A stretch of DNA of 42,383 nucleotides from Thermoplasmata archaeon (GTDB lineage: Archaea > Thermoplasmatota > Thermoplasmata > Thermoplasmatales > Thermoplasmataceae), in the NCBI GenBank assembly GCA_021806295.1, contig JAJZXS010000007.1, positions 1 through 42,383 on the forward strand. Direction: 5' to 3'. A program made the position numbers and the translations under genes. Below, in pieces: positions 24,753 to 32,255 of the stretch. The notes below the pieces were generated by a model. The model made no database searches. It was not told where the DNA came from and worked only from the letters and a program-made list of their open reading frames with translations. Every line of letters begins with the position of its first letter. Position 1 is the stretch's first letter.

Positions 24753-25984
24753 TTATAATGGAAAGCAATGGATTTTTAAGATTAAAGTGGGCAAGAGATC
24801 ATATGCCTGTATCTGCAAGTATAAGGGAACGCTTTTTGAGGGAAAAACCATTTAAGGGCATAAAAATAGCCATGGCATTGCACGTTGAGGCTAAAACAGG
24901 AATATTTGCACTTCTACTATCTGAAGGGGGTGCAGAGGTAAGGCTTGCATCATGCAACCCCCTGAGCTCTGATGATAGTGTTGTTGATTCACTCAGGAAG
25001 GATTATAATTATATGGTATACGCAAAAAAGGGGGAAACAGAAACAGAATATTATGACAATATCAAGAAAACTGTTGAGATTGCGCCAGATATTATAATCG
25101 ATGATGGTGGAGACCTCACAAATCTGGTCGCATCTGACCCAAATCTTGTAAAAAATGTAATCGGTGGGAATGAGGAGACCACAACAGGAGTCGTAAGGCT
25201 CAAGGCAATGGAAAAGGCCGGAGCCCTGAAATTCCCCATGTTTGATGTGAACGATGCACAGATGAAGCATTTCTTTGACAACAGGTATGGTTCCGGGCAG
25301 AGTGCCCTGGACGGATTTATGAACGCAACAAACATTCTGATAGCAGGAAAAAATGCCCTTGTAGCAGGCTACGGCTACGTAGGAAAGGGAGTTGCAATGA
25401 GGCTGAAGGGGATGGGTGCAAGGGTAACAGTTACAGAGGTTGACCCTGTAAAGGCCATAGAGGCAGTCATGGATGGTTTCAACGTTGATCGCATGAATAG
25501 CGCTATCAGGGATGCTGACCTTCTATTCACAGCCACAGGCATGAAAAATGTAGTTAGCTATGATGATATGCTTGTTGCCAAAAAAGGAATAATAATGGGA
25601 AATGTTGGGCATTTCAACAATGAGATTGATTACTCCTCACTGGAGAAAAGAAATACAGAAAAGGTACAGGTAAGGAATCTTGTGACAGAATACAGGCTTG
25701 AGAATGGGAATACAGTAGATCTGATATCTGATGGAAGGCTTTTAAACCTTGCCGCAGGCCAGGGCCATCCAGTTGAAATTATGGATCTGAGCTTCGCACT
25801 TCAGGCCCTGACAGCAGAATATATAGTAAAGCACAGAGAAAATCTGTCAAACAAGGTATACCCGGTACCTGAAGAGATCGATTATGAGGTTGCAAAAATT
25901 GCACTGGAATCAATGAATTTTAAAATAGATAGCTATACAGAGGATCAGCTGAAATATCTTAACAGCTATCAGGAAGGGACATAG
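24749..25984 (+). CDS. ahcY: S-adenosylhomocysteine hydrolase (adenosylhomocysteinase)
   Basis: This 411-residue NAD-dependent enzyme splits S-adenosylhomocysteine into adenosine and homocysteine, relieving product inhibition of methylases. It shows MALHVEAKTGIFALLL, DDGGDLTNLV, GGNEETTTGVVRL, DNRYGSGQSALDG, the NAD fold AGYGYVGKGVAMRLKGMGA, and the C-terminal signature with GQGHP. The start ATG 24749 overlaps the reductase stop (ATGA); an alternative ATG at 24758 removes three residues. The coupling to a riboflavin gene has no obvious metabolic reason and may be accidental. Confidence 0.95.
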   Translation: MIIMESNGFLRLKWARDHMPVSASIRERFLREKPFKGIKIAMALHVEAKTGIFALLLSEGGAEVRLASCNPLSSDDSVVDSLRKDYNYMVYAKKGETETEYYDNIKKTVEIAPDIIIDDGGDLTNLVASDPNLVKNVIGGNEETTTGVVRLKAMEKAGALKFPMFDVNDAQMKHFFDNRYGSGQSALDGFMNATNILIAGKNALVAGYGYVGKGVAMRLKGMGARVTVTEVDPVKAIEAVMDGFNVDRMNSAIRDADLLFTATGMKNVVSYDDMLVAKKGIIMGNVGHFNNEIDYSSLEKRNTEKVQVRNLVTEYRLENGNTVDLISDGRLLNLAAGQGHPVEIMDLSFALQALTAEYIVKHRENLSNKVYPVPEEIDYEVAKIALESMNFKIDSYTEDQLKYLNSYQEGT

Positions 25985-26013
25985 ATTTTTATATAATTTT
26001 CATATTTATCCAT

Positions 26014-26838
26014 ATGAAAATAGCTGCTGTTAATATAAATGGACAGAGGCATCTGGCACTGTATAACAATGGAGGGCTGGCGCTTCTTGATGATTACGGT
26101 ATTAAAACAACCGAAATTTCGTCTCTTTCTGGTGATGATTTTAAAAAGATTCATGATATAAATGACTTTAAGGATTATGATTTTTCATTTGAATCAATCA
26201 TAGATGAAAGATCAACACTTATGTGCATAGGCCTTAATTATAAGAGCCATGTTTCAGAGCATGAGGGCGGCAAGGTACCTGAAACACCGGTAGTTTTCAC
26301 CAAATCAAATAATACATTCGCCGGCAGTGGTGCAACAGTTGAGGCAGGAAACGGAATGAAGGTTGATTACGAGGGAGAACTCTGCGTAATGATCGGTAAG
26401 ATGGCAAGGAATGTTCCGGAAAAGGATGCCCTGGACTATGTACTTGGTTATTTTGTGGGAAATGATGTAAGCTCCCGGCTTATGCAGTTCAAAACTACAC
26501 AGTTTTACCTTGGAAAAAGCTTCGATAATTTTTACCCACATGGCCCGTATATATCCATAGATGAAATCAAAGACCCGCAAAAACTTAAGATACAGACACA
26601 GGTGAACGGCGAGCTGAGGCAGAACTCTAACACTGAATTTATGATATTTCCAGTAAACACTCTTATAAGCTACATATCAAAATATATCACATTGAGGCCC
26701 GGAGACTGCATTTCAACAGGCACCCCTGCCGGAGTTATAATGGGCATGCCAGAGGAAAAGCAAAAATGGTTGGGGAATGGCGACAGGGTGGATGTAACCA
26801 TAGAGTCCCTGGGAACATTATCCGCAACTTTCAAGTGA
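26014..26838 (+). CDS. Fumarylacetoacetate hydrolase-family protein
   Basis: This 274-residue protein has the FAH catalytic core: CIGLNYKSHVSEHEG, PVVFTKSNNTFAG, the metal triad in VDYEGELCVMIG, GYFVGNDVSSRLMQ, GKSFDNFYPHGPYI, and the C-terminal GDCISTGTPAGVIMG. The family splits or decarboxylates beta-diketo and 2-oxo acids such as acylpyruvates, oxaloacetate or aromatic catabolites. The particular substrate cannot be told from sequence. It has its own TATA-like TTTATATAATTTT upstream. Its stop is 1 base before the next gene (ThpR), so they form an operon. Confidence 0.88.
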   Translation: MKIAAVNINGQRHLALYNNGGLALLDDYGIKTTEISSLSGDDFKKIHDINDFKDYDFSFESIIDERSTLMCIGLNYKSHVSEHEGGKVPETPVVFTKSNNTFAGSGATVEAGNGMKVDYEGELCVMIGKMARNVPEKDALDYVLGYFVGNDVSSRLMQFKTTQFYLGKSFDNFYPHGPYISIDEIKDPQKLKIQTQVNGELRQNSNTEFMIFPVNTLISYISKYITLRPGDCISTGTPAGVIMGMPEEKQKWLGNGDRVDVTIESLGTLSATFK

Positions 26839-26839
26839 A

Positions 26840-27379
26840 ATGCAGTACACCCTTATATTGAAGCCACCGGCAGGCATTCGCAGCAGGATTACCAGGATAA
26901 AAAAGAATCTGGAAGCAGTTTATGGGTATACAGGGTCACTGAGCTGCAAAGGTGTGCACATAACCATGGTATATCTTAGAAATCCAGAGTACATGGATGT
27001 CCATGCTGTTGAAAGTATATGTAAAAGCACATCCCCATTTTACTTCGACATAGGTGGTGCCGGTTATTTCCAGAAGGAAAAAAATGGTAAAAAATCCTAT
27101 ATTGTATACCTCAGCGTTATACCATCTCCGGAAATGGTGGCATTTCATTCCATGCTTGTAAGATCACTGGATTTGAATGCCATGGACAGGGGAATATTTG
27201 TCCCGCATATCACTCTCATAAGAAAAAATGTTGATGCTGTACGGCTGAATGAAATAATGGAATATGTTAAAAATTTAAATATCGCTGGCCATTTCCATTC
27301 AGAATACCTCATACTGGGTAAAAGGAAAAAACAGAATACCCACTGGCATTTCGAACATTTTGATTTCAGTAAAATTTAA
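26840..27379 (+). CDS. thpR: RNA 2',3'-cyclic phosphodiesterase (2'-5' RNA ligase family)
   Basis: This 179-residue 2H phosphoesterase has two catalytic HxT motifs, GVHITMVYL near residue 38 and VPHITLIRK near 132. It hydrolyses 2',3'-cyclic phosphate RNA ends to 2'-phosphates and may ligate tRNA halves in vitro; the biological role in archaea is still open. The size suits the family. It begins 1 base after the FAH-family gene and ends 22 bases before the phosphoglycerate mutase gene, which has AT-rich sequence ahead of it. Confidence 0.88.
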   Translation: MQYTLILKPPAGIRSRITRIKKNLEAVYGYTGSLSCKGVHITMVYLRNPEYMDVHAVESICKSTSPFYFDIGGAGYFQKEKNGKKSYIVYLSVIPSPEMVAFHSMLVRSLDLNAMDRGIFVPHITLIRKNVDAVRLNEIMEYVKNLNIAGHFHSEYLILGKRKKQNTHWHFEHFDFSKI

Positions 27380-27401
27380 AAGCATTTCATAATAACAATA
27401 T

Positions 27402-28610
27402 ATGAAGAATGTTATTCTTTTGATCATGGACGGGCTGGGAGATAGGCCGAATATGGAACTTGGAGGCAAAACAGCGCTTCAGGCGGCAGTTAGGCCCAAT
27501 TTGAACAAACTGGCATCTAGCGGGACCACCGGCCTGATGTCACCGGTATCAACCGGAATTAGGGCCGGGTCTGATACGTCCCACCTTTCCATACTGGGAT
27601 ACGATCCGTTAAAATATTACACAGGAAGGGGACCATTTGAGGCACTCGGCCTGGGAATTGAATTGAGGCCGGGAGATATTGCCTTCAGGGCAAACTATGC
27701 AACAGTTATGGATGGGAAAGTTGTGGACCGCCGTGCAGGGCGCGTGCATGATACAGATACCCTCTCCTCAGACCTTGAAACAGAGATAGACGGTGTAAAA
27801 TTCATAGTAAAATCGGGGGTAGAGCACAGGGCGGCAGTTGTCATGAGGGGAAACAACCTGTCGGATAGGGTATCTGAAACCGATCCACATTCTATAAACT
27901 CTCCACCAGAATTTGCCAGGGCCCTTGAACCTGATGCACAGTTCACGGCAGATGTAATCAATAAATTCCTTGCAAGATCAAGAAAAATACTTGAAGAACA
28001 TGAATTCAACAGGAATCTTGTCTCCCGGGGGAAGTTGCCGGCCAATGAAATTATGCTAAGGGGGGCTGGCAGAATACCGGAAATCCCTTCATTCAAGGAA
28101 AAATACGGAATGAAAGCAGCATGCATATCAGGTACGCCCCTGATAAGGGGCATAGCAGGACTGGCCGGATTTACCAACCTCAAAGTTGATGGCATGAACG
28201 GCAGAATAGATACAAACTACAAAAATATAATTTCTGCTGCAGAGGATGCTCTTGGTGAATATGATTTTGTGCTGGTAAACATAAAAGGCACCGATATTGC
28301 TGGCCATGACAAAAAGCCTGAGTTGAAAAAATACGTAGTAGAACAGGTAGATTCTGTTATAGGTCCACTGCTGGGGCGGCTCGCTGATACCCTGGTGGTG
28401 GTTACAGGAGACCACAGTACGCCGTGTTCCTATGGGGACCATACCGGTGACCCGGTTCCTATAATGTTCTCAACACACGGGATTTTAAATGATAACGTCA
28501 GGTGTTTTGATGAGCTCAGCGTCTCCACGGGTTACTATAAAATTAGCAGCAACGACATCATGCCAATTATCATGTCCTATTCTGACAGGGCCGAAAAATA
28601 CGGTGCATAA
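27402..28610 (+). CDS. apgM: Cofactor-independent phosphoglycerate mutase, archaeal type
   Basis: This 402-residue glycolytic/gluconeogenic enzyme interconverts 3- and 2-phosphoglycerate. It belongs to the alkaline phosphatase-like superfamily: LLIMDGLGDRP with the metal Asp10, then RAGSDTSHLSILGYDP (54-69) with the active-site serine region, GRGPFEALGLG, GHDKKPE and VVVTGDHSTPCSYGDHTGDP near the C-terminus carrying metal-binding Asp and His. Length is normal. It ends 1 base before the end of the RNase Z gene, which is convergent. Confidence 0.94.
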   Translation: MKNVILLIMDGLGDRPNMELGGKTALQAAVRPNLNKLASSGTTGLMSPVSTGIRAGSDTSHLSILGYDPLKYYTGRGPFEALGLGIELRPGDIAFRANYATVMDGKVVDRRAGRVHDTDTLSSDLETEIDGVKFIVKSGVEHRAAVVMRGNNLSDRVSETDPHSINSPPEFARALEPDAQFTADVINKFLARSRKILEEHEFNRNLVSRGKLPANEIMLRGAGRIPEIPSFKEKYGMKAACISGTPLIRGIAGLAGFTNLKVDGMNGRIDTNYKNIISAAEDALGEYDFVLVNIKGTDIAGHDKKPELKKYVVEQVDSVIGPLLGRLADTLVVVTGDHSTPCSYGDHTGDPVPIMFSTHGILNDNVRCFDELSVSTGYYKISSNDIMPIIMSYSDRAEKYGA

Positions 28611-29543
28611 TCAGCTCATTTTAACTATTCCTTCTGGCTTGCTGACGTCATATGCCAGCAGCTCATGGCTTAGGAATGATTCAGGAAAAATAGACCTTGC
28701 GTCTTCAAGTAAAATATTCAGGTCATTATACCTTGAACTGTAATGAAATAAAAATAATTTTTTTACCGATGCCTCAAGTGCAATTTCCGCAGCCTGCCTT
28801 GAAGATGTGTGCCCATATTCGTTCACTGTTGGCTCCATGGATGAATCCATTGTCGTGTCATGGATGAGCACATCTGCATATCTGGCAAACTCTGGCATAT
28901 CCTTCACAGGTCTTGTGTCACCGGTATATACAATCTTTCTTCCGCGCTTTATTCCCTCTGCCATATCCTTTAATTCATATTTTTTGCCGGCTATTGTTAC
29001 ACTTCCCTCATTGCGCAGCTCCTCAAGCCGGTAAACCGGGAATCCGGCCTCGTCCACCTTATGCCTGTCTATCTTTACGAGGTCTTTTTCCTGAAGAGAG
29101 TATGTTACTGATGGTACAGTATGATCATTGGCCAGGCTTCTTACAGTGAATTTTCCGAAGTCATACGCCATTCCGGGAGTGACTGTGTACACATTTATGT
29201 TATATGTGATTCTGCTATATCCAAGATTCACGGCATTTCTGATGAACGTGGGAGCACCGGGTGGGCCAAATATATTGAGATCATCAGTACGCCCTAAAAA
29301 TGCAAGTGAATTAAGTAGCCCCGGCAATCCAAGAAAGTGATCTGCATGGAAATGGGATATAAATATATTTTTTAATGACATAAATGACACACCACTCTTC
29401 ATAAACTGTTTCTGTGTTCCCTCTCCGCAATCGAAGAGATTCAGTATATCATCCACCTGAACTGCCACCGCAGGCAGTGCCCTTCCTGGCTTTGGCATTG
29501 ATCCTCCTGTCCCCAGAAAGATAATTCTTATATTGGATGCCAT
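28611..29543 (-). CDS. rnz: Ribonuclease Z (tRNA 3'-end endonuclease)
   Basis: This 310-residue metallo-beta-lactamase-fold nuclease removes tRNA 3' trailers. This matters here because the visible tRNA genes do not encode CCA. The zinc motif HFHADHFLGLPGLL (near 63-76), GTGGSMPKPGRA near the N-terminus, YTGDTRPV and HGHTS-like EYGHTSSRQAAEIA are diagnostic. The gene is convergent with apgM with no gap. ATG 29543 is the likely start. Confidence 0.94.
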   Translation of the reverse strand: MASNIRIIFLGTGGSMPKPGRALPAVAVQVDDILNLFDCGEGTQKQFMKSGVSFMSLKNIFISHFHADHFLGLPGLLNSLAFLGRTDDLNIFGPPGAPTFIRNAVNLGYSRITYNINVYTVTPGMAYDFGKFTVRSLANDHTVPSVTYSLQEKDLVKIDRHKVDEAGFPVYRLEELRNEGSVTIAGKKYELKDMAEGIKRGRKIVYTGDTRPVKDMPEFARYADVLIHDTTMDSSMEPTVNEYGHTSSRQAAEIALEASVKKLFLFHYSSRYNDLNILLEDARSIFPESFLSHELLAYDVSKPEGIVKMS

Positions 29544-29610
29544 ACATGTGTATTTCTCGATAATATATTATTTTTGATAAATTAATTATATCCTTTAGTT
29601 ATGTATTATC

Positions 29611-29898
29611 ATGATAAACCAGGAAGTAGAAATCGGGAATAAAAAATACCAGTATATAAATGAAAAGCTCGGCAAAAAGGCACCAATGATAGTTATCAAG
29701 GGGGAGACAGGTTACATTATGTGTGGATATCTGAATATAGACGCCGCCAATTCCCTGGGGGATGTTGCAGTACGTGTAACGGGGGTAAATGATATCAATG
29801 ATGTTCTGAATAGCCAGGTAAATTCCTGTACAGATAACGCTGCGAAGCTGGGAATCAAGCCGGGGGACAAAATAATGGATATAATAGGTAAACTTTAG
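29611..29898 (+). CDS. DUF1805 (YunC-like) protein
   Basis: This 95-residue protein includes GYIMCGYLNIDAANSLGDVA, the conserved core of DUF1805, whose biochemical role is unknown. The Cys in IMCGYL is conserved in many relatives as far as I recall. The C-terminal region (CTDNAAKLGIKPGDKIMDII) is typical of the family. It has its own start (ATG 29611) just downstream of the divergent RNase Z promoter. The next gene follows after 48 bases containing an inverted repeat. Confidence 0.8.
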   Translation: MINQEVEIGNKKYQYINEKLGKKAPMIVIKGETGYIMCGYLNIDAANSLGDVAVRVTGVNDINDVLNSQVNSCTDNAAKLGIKPGDKIMDIIGKL

Positions 29899-29906
29899 AA
29901 ATCTGG

Positions 29907-29934
29907 TAAACCAGTAAACTTATATATTGGTTTA
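29907..29934 (+). promoter_or_regulatory. Promoter with inverted repeat flanking the TATA box
   Basis: TAAACCA (29907-29913) and TGGTTTA (29928-29934) form a perfect inverted repeat around the TATA-like TTATATAT (29920-29927), which is 20-27 bases before ATG 29947. CTGGT-AA-ACCAG (29903-29914) is a second, shorter palindrome overlapping the left arm. It is a plausible operator for the ribbon-helix-helix-like protein encoded next. Confidence 0.6.
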
Positions 29935-29946
29935 TAATATATATTT

Positions 29947-30420
29947 ATGGCAAACGAAAATAATGAAAATGAAACCACACCGGAAGATGAAAAGATAGTA
30001 AGAAAGACAATATCAATAAAGGGCGTGAGCGCTGACCTGTATAAAAGGATACAGAAGATTTCAAATGACACAGGAAAAACAATAGGTCAGGTTACAGATG
30101 AGGCATATAGGTCATTTATGGGTACTGTTGAAAATGCAAAGCGCCTGTCCGACGGGTTTGTAAAGGGCATGAAAGAGGGTTCATCCCAGTATATAGAAAA
30201 CATTAAAGAGCTTGAGATAACTGGAGACGACCTGCAGGAAATCGGAAGAAAGATAATCTTTAAAAATATAGATACCCTGACATTCAAAAACATTGATAAT
30301 GATATGTTTGACAGGTATGTTAACGCCATAATAATGGTAAAGACCGTAAATATACCGAAATCTGTGAGCAAGGCCAGGGTTCTTTTAAAGGGGAGCTTTA
30401 TAGATAGAATTGTCCAGTAA
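29947..30420 (+). CDS. Ribbon-helix-helix-like protein, 157 aa
   Basis: After an acidic N-terminus (residues 1-17), residues 18-58 look like a ribbon-helix-helix: strand VRKTISIKGV, helix SADLYKRIQKISNDTG, turn, and helix TIGQVTDEAYRSFM. The remaining 100 residues are helical and contain an internal IFKNIDTLTFKNID repeat; no family is recognised. Such proteins usually bind operators as dimers. The inverted repeat that straddles its own TATA box suggests autoregulation. It converges with the next gene, 4 bases apart. Confidence 0.6.
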   Translation: MANENNENETTPEDEKIVRKTISIKGVSADLYKRIQKISNDTGKTIGQVTDEAYRSFMGTVENAKRLSDGFVKGMKEGSSQYIENIKELEITGDDLQEIGRKIIFKNIDTLTFKNIDNDMFDRYVNAIIMVKTVNIPKSVSKARVLLKGSFIDRIVQ

Positions 30421-30424
30421 TGGG

Positions 30425-30970
30425 CTATAAATTTTTTTCTCTGTAGAAAAAGGCGCTCTCAACATCAGTGATAACAGCATCAAAACTATTTTTTTCTCTT
30501 TCAATATACCTGTATATTTCCATATGCAGGGGATTCCAGTATTTTTCAATATAGTCATGGTTGACAGATTCCATAAATTTATTCTTAACCTTGAAGATGC
30601 TGTCCGTGATTTCTGAATTCACAGTTTCAGGGTTCTTCCAGTATCCTGTTAAATATGAATCTATAACAGTTTCAATTATATCAGTAATGTTCTTTTTGGT
30701 AATATCTTCGGCATTCTGGGCCTTTAAGGCATATTTCTCAGAGAGCTCATAATATTTCTGATAATCTATTTTCGGGAAATGCACGTTGAATTTCTCCTGC
30801 AGCATCTGTATTTCAATATAATCTTCTCTGTTATCAGTAAAATTTTCCTCAGAGGTATATGTAACTATAAGGTTTCTGGCATTACTTTCAGTAATGTATC
30901 TGATAAAATCTTCATAGGAATATCCAACAGTCTTTCCATGCAGTTTGCCTATGGTTGAAATTATATTCAT
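30425..30970 (-). CDS. Hypothetical protein, 181 aa
   Basis: This is an unrecognised protein, mostly helical and acidic, starting MNIISTIGKLHGKTVGYSYE. It has an early strand-like stretch (ARNLIVTYTSEENF) and a long helical C-terminal two thirds rich in Tyr, Glu and Lys. There is no signal peptide or membrane segment. It is transcribed convergently with the ribbon-helix-helix-like gene. The codon composition matches the surrounding core genes rather than the AT-rich island. Confidence 0.65.
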   Translation of the reverse strand: MNIISTIGKLHGKTVGYSYEDFIRYITESNARNLIVTYTSEENFTDNREDYIEIQMLQEKFNVHFPKIDYQKYYELSEKYALKAQNAEDITKKNITDIIETVIDSYLTGYWKNPETVNSEITDSIFKVKNKFMESVNHDYIEKYWNPLHMEIYRYIEREKNSFDAVITDVESAFFYREKNL

Positions 30971-31104
30971 AATATGTTATGCTATGCTAGCATTTAAAAC
31001 TAATTTCACACCTGCAGGAAGATGATTCCCATAAACAGTTATAATTAACTCATAAGTATGAAAGATAACTATTTATACATTTAATCATTGTTAATGTGAT
31101 TAAA

Positions 31105-31662
31105 ATGTCAGTGTTAGGTGAAAAGACAGAAGCTGGTCTTAAAGATCTCTTGACAGCCAATGCAGAAGACCATATGAGACTGAATGCAGCAGCCGGTTAC
31201 TTCGAGAAGATGGGCGATTACAAAACAGCAAAGGAACTTAAGGACAAGGCCAATGTTGAGCTCGGCCATTTCAATGCAATCTTCGCAACCCTTGTAAAAT
31301 ACGAAGGCATAAACGGTGTGGTAAACGGTATGGCAAAGGAAGAAACAGAACAGCACGTTTCTGAATACACAAACGTAGCCAATGCTGCAAAGGCAGAAGG
31401 TCACGATGACATAGAAGCAATGTTATGTGCATTTTCCGAGCAGGAGAAGGGCATAGCTGAAACTCTTAACAGGGTCGGCATGCAGAGAATGATTTCAGAT
31501 ATGGCAAAGGAAGAAACAGAACAGCACGTTTCTGAATACACAAACGTAGCCAATGCTGCAAAGGCAGAAGGTCACGATGACATAGAAGCAATGTTATGTG
31601 CATTTTCCGAGCAGGAGAAGGGCATAGCTGAAACTCTTAACAGGGCTAAAAAAGCTTTCTAA
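31105..31662 (+). CDS. Rubrerythrin-like/ferritin-like protein with duplicated second half
   Basis: This is a 185-residue helical protein. Residues about 12-66 give two helices with Glu and His spaced as in a ferritin-like diiron site (NAEDHMRLN, NVELGHFNAIF). Next comes a helix pair with ETEQHVSEY and SEQEKGIAETLNR. That pair then occurs a second time, identical in protein and DNA, before the tail AKKAF. Removing one copy leaves about 128 residues, a normal size for small rubrerythrin-type proteins, which handle peroxide or iron. The frame opens with GTG 31096, but ATG 31105 is better placed relative to TATA-like TTTATAC (31072-31078). How six helices would pack is unclear; a domain swap is possible. 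Confidence 0.8.
   Translation: MSVLGEKTEAGLKDLLTANAEDHMRLNAAAGYFEKMGDYKTAKELKDKANVELGHFNAIFATLVKYEGINGVVNGMAKEETEQHVSEYTNVANAAKAEGHDDIEAMLCAFSEQEKGIAETLNRVGMQRMISDMAKEETEQHVSEYTNVANAAKAEGHDDIEAMLCAFSEQEKGIAETLNRAKKAF
31329..31474 (+). repeat. Direct repeat copy 1 (146 bp, exact)
   Basis: Read against 31500-31645 I find no mismatch over 146 bases. The offset is 171 bases (57 codons), so the frame is kept. The 25-base spacer is not obviously part of the repeat. Confidence 0.9.
31500..31645 (+). repeat. Direct repeat copy 2 (146 bp, exact)
   Basis: This is the second copy of the repeat at 31329-31474. After it the gene runs on for only five more codons and a stop. Confidence 0.9.
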
Positions 31663-31696
31663 ACAATCTAAAATATTTTTACACATACCATTAAAA

Positions 31697-32113
31697 TCAT
31701 TTTTCTATTATATGAACAGGTTTTACAGAATTAATCATTTTGGAAATGAATTCCCTTGTGCTTTTATTGACAGAATCTCCCAGTTCTTGCATATCAAAAT
31801 AGGCAGCTTTCAATGCATCTGATCCCGGTTTGATATCCCAATTTACCGGGGTGCAAATATAATCAAGTATTATGTAATGAAACTCTTTCGTAATAATCTC
31901 TGATATCCCTGCCAGATCATTTACCTCAACATCCAGTAAAAGTTCCTCCTTTATTTCCCGTTTCAATCCATCTTCAAGTGTTTCGTTTAATTCAAGTTTT
32001 CCACCAGGTATTGCCCACTTATATCTGTCAGGTTCATCACGCCTTAGTGTTAGAAGTATTTTATTATCCTTCAGGATAATCCCACCAACAGCGACTCTAG
32101 GATACCGTACCAT
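31697..32113 (-). CDS. Nudix hydrolase
   Basis: This 138-residue protein has the full Nudix box: GGKLELNETLEDGLKREIKE followed by E-L (GX5EX7REUXEEXG-like, with L in place of the last Gly). It cleaves a nucleoside diphosphate linked to another group; the substrate cannot be predicted. The frame opens further upstream at 32176, but ATG 32113 (MVRYPRVAVGGIIL) is preferred. Nudix domains begin with this strand, and TATA-like ATATAAATAAA on the minus strand (about 32132-32144) is then 20-31 bases upstream. Confidence 0.88.
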   Translation of the reverse strand: MVRYPRVAVGGIILKDNKILLTLRRDEPDRYKWAIPGGKLELNETLEDGLKREIKEELLLDVEVNDLAGISEIITKEFHYIILDYICTPVNWDIKPGSDALKAAYFDMQELGDSVNKSTREFISKMINSVKPVHIIEK

Positions 32114-32255
32114 TATTATATATTGGCTTGATTTATTTATATATTCCCAGAGTTTTTCAGTGTGTGCTTTACCCAAATACGAAAAAATTCCCTTAAAGTA
32201 TATATTTCTTTAAAGGTGGAAGAATATATATGCTGGTATATACCTTGCTTATATA

